Origin: Salinibacterium xinjiangense
Lineage (GTDB): Bacteria > Actinomycetota > Actinomycetes > Actinomycetales > Microbacteriaceae
Length of the DNA: 64,000 nucleotides
Assembly: GCF_014645015.1 (NCBI RefSeq)
Contig: NZ_BMLC01000001.1
Location: 558,001-622,000, forward strand
Direction: 5' to 3'
Shown here: positions 15,733 to 24,070 of the stretch, one piece after another
Numbering within the stretch: the first letter of the stretch is position 1
Layout of the letters: every line of letters starts with the position of its first letter
Notes under the pieces: generated by a model
Databases searched by the model: none
Seen by the model: the letters and a program-made list of their open reading frames with translations, nothing else
Told to the model about the DNA's origin: nothing
Program-made: the position numbers and the translations under genes

Positions 15733-16498
15733 ACAGGACCTGCGTGACATGTTCGCGGCAGGCGATGGGCCGCGTAATTCGATAGACCCCGACCGCGTCA
15801 TTGCCAGGAGTCGCGGACGCCGCCGGCCCTTGCAGGTTGCCGCGGGCGCTGTGGGTGCTCTCGCCGTCGTCGCGCTTGTCGCCGTAGTCGTGCAGACCGC
15901 CCCATTCTCGTTCCCCGCGATGATGACCTCGCAGGGTGCCTCCGACAGCGGGTCGACCACCGAGCAGGCTCCGTTGCCAGGTGATCTCGAATCGACGCTG
16001 AAGCGCGCTCCGGCTGACAGGCTCAACCTCTGCACCGGCACGCTCACCGAAGTGGCTGCCAGCTTTAACGGACTCCGGCTGGATGTCGCCTTCCCGGCCC
16101 AGGCCCCGGCCGGCGCAGATCCGGTGGACGGCACGGTGCGACTCACCAACACGAGCGCTACCCGAGTAACCGGTTCCACGGGCGCCACCCCCGCCATCAC
16201 CCTGTCGCAGGATGGTGTCGTGCTGTGGCACAGCAACGGTCCCACGATCATGTCTCTCGCTATCGTGGACCTCGAGCCCGGGGCATCCATGGAGTACCGG
16301 GCATCGTTCACCCCGGTGCGATGCGAGGTGGACGACGACCTCGGGCCGTCATTCCGGGATGGATTGCCGGCTGTTCCCGCAGGGGTATACGACCTCTCTG
16401 CGGCTATCGACTTCACGGCCGACTCGTCGATGCTGCAGCCGGAGAGGCCGGAGCTCGACCTCGTGAGCGGCCCGCTGTCGCAGATCACCATCGGCTGA
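15722..16498 (+). CDS. Single-pass membrane protein, putative anti-sigma partner
   Basis: A 258-residue protein with a short cytoplasmic N-terminus (1-38, LRDMFAAGDGPRNSIDPDRVI), one transmembrane helix (about 40-60) and an external domain of nearly 190 residues. The outer part (VDGTVRLTNTSATRVTG through ITLSQDGVVLWHS and LEPGASMEYRASF) resembles a BsuPI-like or immunoglobulin-type beta fold. No zinc anti-sigma motif (HxxxCxxC) is present. Overlap with the sigma gene supports a role in holding or releasing that sigma factor, but this is inferred from context only. Confidence 0.7.
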   Translation: MPSEQDLRDMFAAGDGPRNSIDPDRVIARSRGRRRPLQVAAGAVGALAVVALVAVVVQTAPFSFPAMMTSQGASDSGSTTEQAPLPGDLESTLKRAPADRLNLCTGTLTEVAASFNGLRLDVAFPAQAPAGADPVDGTVRLTNTSATRVTGSTGATPAITLSQDGVVLWHSNGPTIMSLAIVDLEPGASMEYRASFTPVRCEVDDDLGPSFRDGLPAVPAGVYDLSAAIDFTADSSMLQPERPELDLVSGPLSQITIG

Positions 16499-16859
16499 CC
16501 AGCTCCACCACGAAAGAAGAACCGTCGGCACACCATTGTGTCGACGGTCCATTCGCCCCCGACTATAGCCGAAATCCTGGCTGCCGTGACACCATCATGG
16601 GGGTCATAACACCCGGCGCACCAGTCGACGAGGGCGCCCGGGTGTGAGTCTCGCGCAGGCAAGCTGATCAATGCTGCCACCTCCCCCAGGATCATCTACG
16701 CCGGGATTGCCTCCCCAGGATCACCTCCCCCGGGATCATCGCCACCGAGGCAGCAGCTACTGCAGCTCGAGTCGCAGCAGTGGTGGCCGCAGCAGCCGCG
16801 GCGGTAGATTCTGAACAGGCTTTCGCATGATCACTCCACCCTCACGAAAGGCACCCTGA
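16499..16859. other. Gap upstream of pspA with repeats
   Basis: This 361-bp gap begins with a long hairpin (16521-16548) and then holds three imperfect copies of a CCTCCCC(C)NGGATCA motif near 16680, 16710 and 16724. The last 50 bp carry the pspA ribosome-binding site (GAAAGG). I see no convincing gene. Confidence 0.6.
16521..16548 (+). terminator. Hairpin after the sigma/membrane-protein pair
   Basis: ACCGTCGGCACA and TGTGTCGACGGT form a 12-bp stem with one mismatch around a CCAT loop, 22 bases after the stop at 16498. There is no T-run, so termination efficiency is uncertain. Confidence 0.45.
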
Positions 16860-17597
16860 ATGGCTAAGCAAACAATCCTCGGTCGCGTCTCACAGCTTCT
16901 GAGAGCCAATGTCAACAACCTGATCGACCAGGCAGAAGACCCGCAGCTGATGCTTGACCAGCTCGTGCGCGACTTCACGAACAGCATCTCCGAAGCTGAG
17001 GGCGCCGTCGCCCAGACCATCGGCAACCTGCGCCTGATGGAGCAGGATCATGCTGAGGATGTCGCTGCCGCAGCCGACTGGGGCCGCAAGGCTCTCGCGG
17101 CCAGCAACAAGGCAGACGAACTGCGCTCGGCAGGCAACGCGGGTGATGCAGACAAGTTCGACAACCTCGCGAAGATCGCCCTGCAGCGCCAGGTCTCATC
17201 CGAGAACGAGGCACAACAGGCAGAGCCCACGATCGCTTCACAGACCACGACCGTCGACGCGCTGAAGAAAGGTCTCGACGGCATGCACGCCAAGCTGTCG
17301 CAGCTCATCGCCAAGCGAGACGAGCTCGTCGCCCGATCGAAGACCGCGGATGCCCAGAGCCAGGTGCTCGACGCAATCAAGTCGATCGACCTGATGGATC
17401 CCACCAGCGAACTGGGCCGCTTCGAAGACAAGATCCGCCGCGAGGAGGCAAAAGTCGCCGGGCAGCAGGAGCTCGCAGCATCCAGCCTCGATTCCCAGTT
17501 CGAAGGCCTCGAAGACCTCAGCACGCAGGTTGAAGTGGATGCCCGCCTCGCCGCCCTCAAGGCCGGCGGCGCCACACCTCAGGCGATCACGCCGTAA
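16860..17597 (+). CDS. pspA: PspA/IM30-family membrane-stress protein
   Basis: A 245-residue, highly helical protein. The start KQTILGRVSQLLRANVNNLIDQAEDPQLML matches the PspA/Vipp1 N-terminus, and long heptad-rich coiled coils run through residues 25-190. Family members polymerise on stressed membranes and maintain envelope integrity. GAAAGG lies a few bases before the ATG. A strong terminator immediately follows, so it is a single-gene unit. The nearby sigma factor is not in the same transcript if the upstream hairpin works as a terminator. Confidence 0.93.
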   Translation: MAKQTILGRVSQLLRANVNNLIDQAEDPQLMLDQLVRDFTNSISEAEGAVAQTIGNLRLMEQDHAEDVAAAADWGRKALAASNKADELRSAGNAGDADKFDNLAKIALQRQVSSENEAQQAEPTIASQTTTVDALKKGLDGMHAKLSQLIAKRDELVARSKTADAQSQVLDAIKSIDLMDPTSELGRFEDKIRREEAKVAGQQELAASSLDSQFEGLEDLSTQVEVDARLAALKAGGATPQAITP

Positions 17598-17604
17598 CTG
17601 TGCG

Positions 17605-17643
17605 CGGAAGGGCGGTCGACCCCGATCGGCCGCCCTTCCGTAT
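17605..17643 (+). terminator. Rho-independent terminator of pspA
   Basis: CGGAAGGGCGG (17605-17615) pairs perfectly with CCGCCCTTCCG (17630-17640), with additional pairing possible in the loop (TCGA/TCG). It begins seven bases after the stop codon. The T-rich tail is weak, as is common in high-GC genomes. Confidence 0.8.
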
Positions 17644-17703
17644 TGGCTGTTAGTAATGGCGCTCGTGGTGACATTGCGGCGTCGCAGTGGCTTAATGACA
17701 AGC

Positions 17704-18339
17704 ATGACAACTATCGGATTCATCGGAGCAGGAAACATCGGCAGCCAGGTCGCCCGCAAGGCGATCGAGAGCGGATATGACGTGGTTCTCAGCAACTCAC
17801 GTGGGCCCGAGACCCTCGCGGACCTGATCGAAGAACTCGGACCGCAGGCCCGTGCCGCCACTGCTGTGCAGGCCGCGGAGGCCGCAGACATCGCCGTGGT
17901 GACGGTGCCGCTTAAGAATTACCGGGAGGTCCCCGTCGACGAGCTTGCGGGAAAGATCGTGATCGACACGAACAACTACTACTTCGAGCGCGATGGGCAT
18001 ATCGAGTCGCTCGACAACAACGAGGAAACAGTCTCAGGGCTCCTCCAGAAGCACCTCCCCCAGAGCTACGTCGTCAAGGGTTTCAATCACATCATGTCGG
18101 CCGATATCACCACCGACGGTTCAGCGGCCGACGATCCCGACCGTCGTGCGCTGGCCATCGCCGGTGACGACGAGGATGCGAAGACCACGGTGACCGAGCT
18201 CTACGACAAGTTCGGCTTCGACGCCGTCGACGTGGGATCGCTGGACGAGAGCTGGCGCGTCGAGCGCGACCGGCCAGCATACGGACAGCGCCAGACCAAA
18301 GCCGAGCTGAAAGAGAACCTCGCGAAGGCAACGCGCTAA
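17704..18339 (+). CDS. NAD(P)-binding F420/NADP oxidoreductase-like protein
   Basis: A 211-residue dinucleotide-binding protein. The Rossmann start TTIGFIGAGNIGSQVARKAIESGYDVVLSNSRGPE resembles NADPH-dependent F420 reductases and related YrpG-type oxidoreductases; VVTVPLKNY and VIDTNNYY continue the fold. The C-terminal dimerisation part is short. The catalytic substrate is not clear, and F420 use is only one possibility. ATG at 17704 is chosen; another ATG lies three codons upstream. The arginase-family gene follows with a ten-base gap but its own -10 box. Confidence 0.8.
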   Translation: MTTIGFIGAGNIGSQVARKAIESGYDVVLSNSRGPETLADLIEELGPQARAATAVQAAEAADIAVVTVPLKNYREVPVDELAGKIVIDTNNYYFERDGHIESLDNNEETVSGLLQKHLPQSYVVKGFNHIMSADITTDGSAADDPDRRALAIAGDDEDAKTTVTELYDKFGFDAVDVGSLDESWRVERDRPAYGQRQTKAELKENLAKATR

Positions 18340-18348
18340 AGTTCTCGC

Positions 18349-19179
18349 ATGCCTGCCACCTTCGTCGTCGTGCCCCAGTGGCAGGGTTCCGGATCATCCC
18401 GCGCCATGCGCCTCGTCGATGGCGCCGAGGCGATCCGCGGTGACCTGCCGATGTCGTCCACGGTGGTGGTCGACGTTCCACTCGAGGCCGGTGACGCCCA
18501 GGGCACCGGTGTCCACCGGCTCAGCTCGATCATGCTGGTACGCGACCGTCTCGCAAAGGTACTCCGCGAGACCACGGGAACCCCGATCACGATCGGTGGT
18601 GACTGCGGTGTCGAGCTTGCCGCGATCAGCCATGCCACACAGTCGCCGGATGTCGCGATCGTCTGGTTCGACGCGCATCCCGACCTGAATACCTCGGCGT
18701 CGAGCCCATCCGGAGCTTTCACCGGGATGGTACTTCGTACGCTCCTGGGTGAAGGCGTAGACCAACTGGTGCCCGCAGCCGCCGTCGATCCGAGCCGGGT
18801 CATCCTCGCCGGGGCCCGGTCGTTCGACCCCGCCGAAGACTCGTTCATCGCCGAGCACAACATCCGCTGCATCGAGTCCGACGATCTCGACACCGAGACG
18901 CTGGTTGCCGCCGTCGAAGCTACCGGCGCGACATCCGTCTACCTTCACATCGACCTCGATGTGATCGATTCCGCCGATTTCACGGGCCTCGGCTACCCGG
19001 AACCATTCGGTGTGACCGCGGCGACCCTCGTCGAGACCCTCAAGGGCCTGCTCGCGCGCTTCCCGCTCGCGGGCGCGGGGGTGACGGAATTCGCGCCCGC
19101 CTCCGTGGCGGCGGCGGCGGATGACATGCCCACGATCCTCAGGATCATCGGAGCGCTCAATTCGGCCACTCGCGCCTGA
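18349..19179 (+). CDS. Arginase/agmatinase/formiminoglutamase-family hydrolase
   Basis: A 276-residue ureohydrolase-fold enzyme. The dimanganese site is visible in WFDAHPDLNT (D, H, D ligands) and HIDLDVID (two Asp ligands), with ITEFAP-like VTEFAP near the end. The usual first ligand motif GGDH is GGDC here, so one histidine ligand is replaced by cysteine. The substrate (arginine, agmatine, formiminoglutamate or other) cannot be assigned. A TAAAGT box overlapping the upstream stop codon lies six bases before the ATG, implying leaderless expression. Confidence 0.82.
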   Translation: MPATFVVVPQWQGSGSSRAMRLVDGAEAIRGDLPMSSTVVVDVPLEAGDAQGTGVHRLSSIMLVRDRLAKVLRETTGTPITIGGDCGVELAAISHATQSPDVAIVWFDAHPDLNTSASSPSGAFTGMVLRTLLGEGVDQLVPAAAVDPSRVILAGARSFDPAEDSFIAEHNIRCIESDDLDTETLVAAVEATGATSVYLHIDLDVIDSADFTGLGYPEPFGVTAATLVETLKGLLARFPLAGAGVTEFAPASVAAAADDMPTILRIIGALNSATRA

Positions 19180-19228
19180 CCCGGCGGCGGCTTTCCGTCG
19201 GCCATCGACCGGCCCGTAGTCTTGAAGC

Positions 19229-20053
19229 ATGACCGCCAATGATGTCGAGACAGCCGCAATCCCCGAAGTCGCCACACCCAGGGTGACGGTGGAGCGCGAC
19301 GGCCACGCGCTGCTCATCGGCCTGAACCGCCCGGAGAAACGCAACGCCGCCGACCTGCGCATGCTGCAGGAACTTGCGCTCGCCTATGGCCTGCTCTCGC
19401 GCGACCCTGAGCTGCGCGTGGGATTCGTCTTCGCCCACGGTGACCACTTCACCGGGGGTCTCGACCTCGCCGACGTTGCTCCGCGCATCGGCGCCGATGG
19501 GCTCGACTCGGTCCCAGAGGGCGGCATCAACCCGTGGCAGGTCTCTGGGGAGCAGATCACCAAACCGATCGTCATCGCCGTGCAGGGCACCTGCCTGACT
19601 CTCGGAATCGAGTTAATGCTCGCAAGCGACGTCGTTGTCGCGGCCGACAGTACGGTGTTCGGGCAGATCGAAGTCGCCCGCGGCATCCTTCCTTTCGGGG
19701 GTGCCACCATCAGGCTGCCGCGCACCGTCGGCTGGGGCAATGCCATGCGATGGATGCTCACCGGCGACACGTTCCCCGCCTCCGAGGCGCACCGCATCGG
19801 CCTCGTGCAGGAAGTCGTGCCCCACGGCGAGCAGTACGCTCGTGGCCTCGAGCTCGCCCAACGGATCGCCGCCCAGGCGCCGCTGGCCGTACAGGCCACA
19901 CTGGCCAACGCTCGCGCCGCTGTGCGCGAGGGGGATGCCGTGGCCGAGGTCGCCCTGCAGCCCGAGCTCGTACGACTCACGCGGTCAGAGGATGCCCGCA
20001 TCGGTATGGAGTCGTTCCTTTCGCGCACGCCCGCGAACTTCATCGGCCGTTAG
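19229..20053 (+). CDS. Enoyl-CoA hydratase/isomerase (crotonase) family protein
   Basis: A 274-residue crotonase-fold protein. The conserved parts are LNRPEKRNAADLRMLQEL, the oxyanion-hole segment HGDHFTGGLDLADV, and IVIAVQGTCLTLGIELMLASDVVVAADSTVFGQIE. One usual catalytic glutamate position is Gln/Ile-rich here (FGQIEVARGILPFGG), so the exact reaction is uncertain. It probably acts on an acyl-CoA. TAGTCT lies six bases upstream of the ATG and there is no Shine-Dalgarno sequence, suggesting a leaderless mRNA. Confidence 0.88.
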   Translation: MTANDVETAAIPEVATPRVTVERDGHALLIGLNRPEKRNAADLRMLQELALAYGLLSRDPELRVGFVFAHGDHFTGGLDLADVAPRIGADGLDSVPEGGINPWQVSGEQITKPIVIAVQGTCLTLGIELMLASDVVVAADSTVFGQIEVARGILPFGGATIRLPRTVGWGNAMRWMLTGDTFPASEAHRIGLVQEVVPHGEQYARGLELAQRIAAQAPLAVQATLANARAAVREGDAVAEVALQPELVRLTRSEDARIGMESFLSRTPANFIGR

Positions 20054-20116
20054 CCCCAGCACTGGCCGAATTTCACGCAGAATGGTTGAGTAGTCCACCG
20101 AACCGAGGAGCCGACC

Positions 20117-21571
20117 GTGTCCCATACATCAGACAGCCATTTCGACGTCATCGTCATCGGAGCAGGAGCGGTTGCAGAGAACGTCGCCGACCGGATAGTG
20201 CAGGGCGGCCTGACCGCGGTCGTGGTCGAAAGTGAGCTCGTCGGCGGGGACTGCTCGTACTGGGCGTGCATGCCATCGAAGACGCTCATCCGCAGCGGCA
20301 TGGCCCTCAGGGCCGCGAAAAGGCTCGGTGGAGCCGCGGAGGCGGTGACGGGCGAGCTGGATGTCGCTGCGGTTCTGGCCCGCCGCAACAGTTTCACCCA
20401 CGACTGGGATGACCAGAGCCAGGTGGACTGGCTCGATGGCGTCGGTATCGCGCTCGTACGCGGCCACGGGCGCCTCACCGGCATCAGGGAGGTCACCGTC
20501 ACCGCGAGCGACGACTCCACGACGGTTCTCACTGCCGAGTATGCGGTGGTCGTATGCACGGGTTCCGACCCCATGCTTCCCGATATCGAGGGTCTGAAGG
20601 ATGCACAGCCGTGGACTCCGCGTGAGGCGACGAGCGCCCAGTCGGCACCGGCGAGCCTCGCGATCATCGGCGGCGGAGTCGTCGCCGTCGAGATGGCCAC
20701 GGCGTACGTGAGCTTCGGCACCGAGGTGACGATCCTAGCGAGGAGCGGCCTGCTGCAGCGCCAGGAAGACTTTGCTGGCGACCTGGTGTCGACGAGCCTG
20801 CGGCAGCTCGGTGTCGACATCCGCAAGGCCTCCCCCACAGCGGTCGAGAAGACAGCGGCCGGGTTCGCGATCACCGTCGACGGCCAGGTGCTCGAGGTCG
20901 AGAAACTGCTCGTCGCGACCGGCAGGGTGCCACGGTCATCCGATATCGGCCTGGAGGTCGTCGGGTTGAAAGCCGGCGATTGGATCGAGGTGGACGACAC
21001 CCTGAAAGCCGTCGGAAGCGACTGGCTGTATGCGGCCGGCGACGTGAACCACCGCGCGCTCCTGACCCACCAGGGCAAGTACCAGGCGCGCGCCACCGGC
21101 GATGTGATCGTCGCCAGGGCACTCGGCAAGCCTGTGGATGACGCGCCCTGGGGCACCCACGTCGCCACCGCCGACCACCAGGCCGTGCCGCAGGTCGCGT
21201 TCAGTGAACCCGAGGTGGCCTCCGTAGGGCTCACGTCGACCGCGGCGCGCGAGGCCGGGTTCGACGTGCGGGTCGTCGACTACGAGCTCGGATCCATCGC
21301 CGGCGCGAGCCTTCAGGCCGACGGCTACGAAGGCAGGGCCCGCATGGTCGTCGATGAGAAGCGCGGGGTGATCATCGGCGTGACCTTCGTGGGGCAGGAC
21401 GTCAGCGAGCTCATCCAGGCCGCCACGATCGCCATCGTCGGCGAGGTGCCGATCGACCGGCTGTGGCACGCTGTTCCCGCGTATCCGACGATGAACGAGA
21501 TCTGGCTGCGACTGCTCGAAACCTACGGTCGCCCGGGCGCCATTCAGCCTGGGCCCGCCACCTCGGCGTAG
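20117..21571 (+). CDS. FAD-dependent pyridine nucleotide-disulfide oxidoreductase
   Basis: A 484-residue flavoprotein of the mercuric reductase/dihydrolipoamide dehydrogenase family. It has the FAD-binding VIVIGAGAVAENVADR, the redox-active motif GGDCSYWACMPSKTLIR (CxxxxC), a second nucleotide-binding GGGVVAVEMATAY, and the dimer-interface end (AVPAYPTMNEIWLRLLE) in which the conserved histidine is replaced: HAVPAYPT is retained with H before AVP. The substrate disulfide is unknown; mycothione or lipoamide are possible but unproven. GTG start with GAGGAG seven bases before. The 3' end overlaps the convergent glycosyltransferase by 28 bp. Confidence 0.88.
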   Translation: MSHTSDSHFDVIVIGAGAVAENVADRIVQGGLTAVVVESELVGGDCSYWACMPSKTLIRSGMALRAAKRLGGAAEAVTGELDVAAVLARRNSFTHDWDDQSQVDWLDGVGIALVRGHGRLTGIREVTVTASDDSTTVLTAEYAVVVCTGSDPMLPDIEGLKDAQPWTPREATSAQSAPASLAIIGGGVVAVEMATAYVSFGTEVTILARSGLLQRQEDFAGDLVSTSLRQLGVDIRKASPTAVEKTAAGFAITVDGQVLEVEKLLVATGRVPRSSDIGLEVVGLKAGDWIEVDDTLKAVGSDWLYAAGDVNHRALLTHQGKYQARATGDVIVARALGKPVDDAPWGTHVATADHQAVPQVAFSEPEVASVGLTSTAAREAGFDVRVVDYELGSIAGASLQADGYEGRARMVVDEKRGVIIGVTFVGQDVSELIQAATIAIVGEVPIDRLWHAVPAYPTMNEIWLRLLETYGRPGAIQPGPATSA

Positions 21572-22782
21572 ATTCCGAGCAGGCTCGCTGCCGCCGTCGC
21601 CCAGGTGAATCGCTCGGCGTGCGTGCGCGCCGTGAGGGACATGGCCGCCCTGCGATCGTGATCCTCGATCATGATCGCAATCTCCGTCGCCCAATGGCGC
21701 GGCTCACGCGTGCCGAGCAGCAGCCCGGAGACGCCCTCGCTGACCGCGTCGGTAAGGCCTCCCGTGCGAAACGCAATGACCGGTGTTCCTGAGGCCGCCG
21801 ACTCCAGTGCCACCAGCCCGAACGTTTCGGAGAACGAGGGCATGATCGTCACGGCCGCGGCAGAGAGCAGGTCGGCTAGGGCGTCTCGCTGCAGGGCGCC
21901 GACGAACCTGACGTCGGATGCCACGCCGAGTTCCATCGCGAGCTGCACCAGTTCATCCGCGAAAGCTTCGTCACCGGGGGTGACCTCCCCCGCGACGACG
22001 AGCAGGGGCGTCCAGCCGCGGATGGCGCGCAGTTCGGAGAGTGCACGGATCGCCAGGTCGTGACCTTTGAGGCCCTGGACGCGCCCGGCGATCACCACGA
22101 TCGGCTTGTCGGGGTCGAGGCCCAAAGCCAGCCGGATGGCTTCGCAACTGGATTCGGTGCGCGGGCTGAACAGGCCGAGATCGACACCGGGAGGCACGAT
22201 CCAGGTGCGGTCTGCGGGGGCTCCTGCCAGGTCGATGAGTGCCGTGGCCTCGGCGGATGATGCCGCGATGATCGCATCCGCCTGGCTGGCGATGAACGTC
22301 TCGCTGCGGAGCCGCTGTTCGGGCTCAGGGGCAGCATCCGCCGCTGCCAGCGCATTTTTCATCGCCCCGATGGTGTGAAAGCTCTGCACCAGCGGCAGTC
22401 GAAGCTCGAGCGACACAGGCAACACGGCGATTCCGCTGAGCCAGTAGTGGGCGTGCATCAGGTCCCAGCCACCATCGCGGGCACGCGCGAGCCGCGCCAC
22501 GGCCTCACCAAACTCGTCGGTGACCTGCGGCAGTCGTTCTTTGGGCAGCGGGCCTGCCGGTCCGGCGGCGAGTTCGTGCAGCGTGACACCCGGCAGCAGC
22601 CTGCGCGAGCTCGGTTCGTCGACGGCACGAGTCAGCAGGTCGACCTCGACATCCCGAATCGCCAGCTCTGCTGCTATTCCGAGGACCGCGACGTTCAACC
22701 CGCCGGCATCACCCGTGCCCGCCTGGGTGACCGGGGAGGTGTGCATGGAGATCATCGCTATGCGGTTGATGCCTGCGACCAT
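21544..22782 (-). CDS. GT4 glycosyltransferase, MshA-like
   Basis: A 412-residue GT-B glycosyltransferase. The N-terminus MISMHTSPVTQAGTGDAGGLNVAV closely follows the MshA hallmark (HTSP...GTGDAGGMNVYV), suggesting D-inositol-3-phosphate glycosyltransferase, the first step of mycothiol synthesis. Further motifs are DLMHAHYWLSG, IVPPGVDLGLFSP and the donor site MPSFSETFGLVALESAASGTPVIA. The LNVA variant in place of MNVY leaves room for a related sugar transferase. TACAGT lies six bases before the ATG; the promoter region is shared with the divergent gene. Confidence 0.82.
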   Translation of the reverse strand: MVAGINRIAMISMHTSPVTQAGTGDAGGLNVAVLGIAAELAIRDVEVDLLTRAVDEPSSRRLLPGVTLHELAAGPAGPLPKERLPQVTDEFGEAVARLARARDGGWDLMHAHYWLSGIAVLPVSLELRLPLVQSFHTIGAMKNALAAADAAPEPEQRLRSETFIASQADAIIAASSAEATALIDLAGAPADRTWIVPPGVDLGLFSPRTESSCEAIRLALGLDPDKPIVVIAGRVQGLKGHDLAIRALSELRAIRGWTPLLVVAGEVTPGDEAFADELVQLAMELGVASDVRFVGALQRDALADLLSAAAVTIMPSFSETFGLVALESAASGTPVIAFRTGGLTDAVSEGVSGLLLGTREPRHWATEIAIMIEDHDRRAAMSLTARTHAERFTWATAAASLLGIYAEVAGPG

Positions 22783-22788
22783 GTTGCC

Positions 22789-22798
22789 ACTGTATTCT
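22789..22798. promoter_or_regulatory. Overlapping divergent -10 boxes (22783-22805 gap)
   Basis: Within a 23-bp gap, TACAGT (reverse, 22794-22789) ends six bases before the glycosyltransferase ATG and TATTCT (forward, 22793-22798) ends seven bases before the ATG at 22806. The two boxes overlap by two bases, so both transcripts are predicted to be leaderless and polymerase could not occupy both at once. Confidence 0.6.
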
Positions 22799-22805
22799 GC
22801 GAATC

Positions 22806-23249
22806 ATGGCGACCGATGGATCCCCCTCCGCTGATCGCCCAGGTCGCTATGCCGGGGGAATCGTCCGACGTGCCAGCAGGCTGGGCTGGCTGCGGGTCGT
22901 GCTGCTGCATCCTGTGATCGCCCGACCGGGGTTCTGGTTCGCAACGGCGTGCGGCTGGGCCTGGGGCGCGGTGCTGGGGCGGTTCAGGCTGCGACGCGCG
23001 GGACGGCTGGTGGTGGCATCCGGTTTGCCGAAATGGGCGTACGGTCAGGGAGGGACGACGATCGGCGCCGTGTATCTGACGACTGATAACGCGGGCCCGT
23101 CGGTGCTGGAGCATGAAGCCGTGCACGCCGCCCAGTGGAAGAAGTACGGCCTTGCATTCATCCCGCTCTACCTCGATGCGGGGCAGGATGCGAGGCACAA
23201 CCGTTTCGAGATCGAGGCGGGACTGGCGAAGGGTGGGTACGGCCGATGA
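22806..23249 (+). CDS. HExxH-motif protein of unknown function
   Basis: A 147-residue protein with basic N-terminus, a weakly hydrophobic stretch (about 27-50, VVLLHPVIARPGFWFATACGWAWGAVLG) and a conserved-looking C-terminal half with LEHEAVHAAQWKKYG, an HExxH zinc-site pattern, followed by DARHNRFEIEAGLAKGGY, which could give the third ligand. I do not recognise a named family; it may be a metalloprotease-like domain. It overlaps the following dehydrogenase by four bases (ATGA), so the two are co-expressed from the leaderless promoter. Confidence 0.65.
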   Translation: MATDGSPSADRPGRYAGGIVRRASRLGWLRVVLLHPVIARPGFWFATACGWAWGAVLGRFRLRRAGRLVVASGLPKWAYGQGGTTIGAVYLTTDNAGPSVLEHEAVHAAQWKKYGLAFIPLYLDAGQDARHNRFEIEAGLAKGGYGR

Positions 23250-24058
23250 CGAAGACTGTGGTGATCACCGGGGCGAGCTCGGGAATCGGAGCCAATGCGG
23301 CCGGCAGGCTTGCCGCGGAAGGCTGGGAGGTCGCCGTCGTGGGCCGCAATCCCGAGCGCACGCGAAAGGTCGCTGCCGCCATAGGAGGCACTCCGTTCCT
23401 TGCAGACTTCGACCGGCTGGGTGACGTGCGTGCGCTGGCCCGGAGGCTGCTCGAACGCTACGAGCGCATCGACGTGCTCGCGAACAACGCGGGAGGGCTC
23501 GTGCACCAACGGGGTCTCTCTGCCGACGGCTACGAGCGCACCATCCAGCACAACCACCTCGCACCATTCCTACTGACCAACCTGCTGATGCCGAAACTCG
23601 TGGCGTGCAACGCCCGCGTTATTGCCACGGCGAGCCTCGCCAACACCTTCGGTAGCCTGCGAATCGACGACCTGCAGTGGAAGAAGCGCCCGTGGCTCGG
23701 CGGCTGGCAGGCCTACGGCACCTCGAAGATTGCGACCATCCTGTTCACCCAGTCGCTCGCAACCCGAGGCCTCGACGCGTACAGCTTCCACCCCGGATTC
23801 GTGGCGACCGGTTTCGGCACCGACTCGCCGCTACTGAAGGTCGGCCGATTCGTGTCTGGCGGCAGCATGGGCATCTCGGCTGAACAGGGAGCGACCCCCC
23901 TCGTGCACCTCGCGACAGTGGACACGGTGGATGCCGCCAACGGCACCTATTTCGATGGCTTGAAGCCCGATGGCCGAACCCAGAAGAGCGTGAGAACGCC
24001 CGGCAGTGCAGAGGCGCTGTGGACCGCCAGCGCCCTTCTCGTCGGGCTCAAGCCGTAG
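23246..24058 (+). CDS. Short-chain dehydrogenase/reductase
   Basis: A 270-residue SDR. It has the cofactor motif TGASSGIGANAAGRL, the NNAG segment (VLANNAGGLV), a catalytic serine region (VIATASLANTF) and YGTSK for the catalytic Tyr and Lys. The arginine in VVGRNPERTRK suggests NADP(H). The substrate is unknown; the sequence resembles retinol-dehydrogenase-like SDRs. The ATG at 23246 is coupled to the upstream HExxH gene by a four-base overlap, which rules out the longer open frame. Confidence 0.9.
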   Translation: MTKTVVITGASSGIGANAAGRLAAEGWEVAVVGRNPERTRKVAAAIGGTPFLADFDRLGDVRALARRLLERYERIDVLANNAGGLVHQRGLSADGYERTIQHNHLAPFLLTNLLMPKLVACNARVIATASLANTFGSLRIDDLQWKKRPWLGGWQAYGTSKIATILFTQSLATRGLDAYSFHPGFVATGFGTDSPLLKVGRFVSGGSMGISAEQGATPLVHLATVDTVDAANGTYFDGLKPDGRTQKSVRTPGSAEALWTASALLVGLKP

Positions 24059-24070
24059 CGAGAACTGCTG

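Noticed and set aside
20050-21234. Reverse-strand open frame opposite the FAD oxidoreductase
   Set aside because: Ser/Thr/Arg-rich shadow with no recognisable motif; the forward frame carries complete FAD, CxxxxC and NAD motifs.
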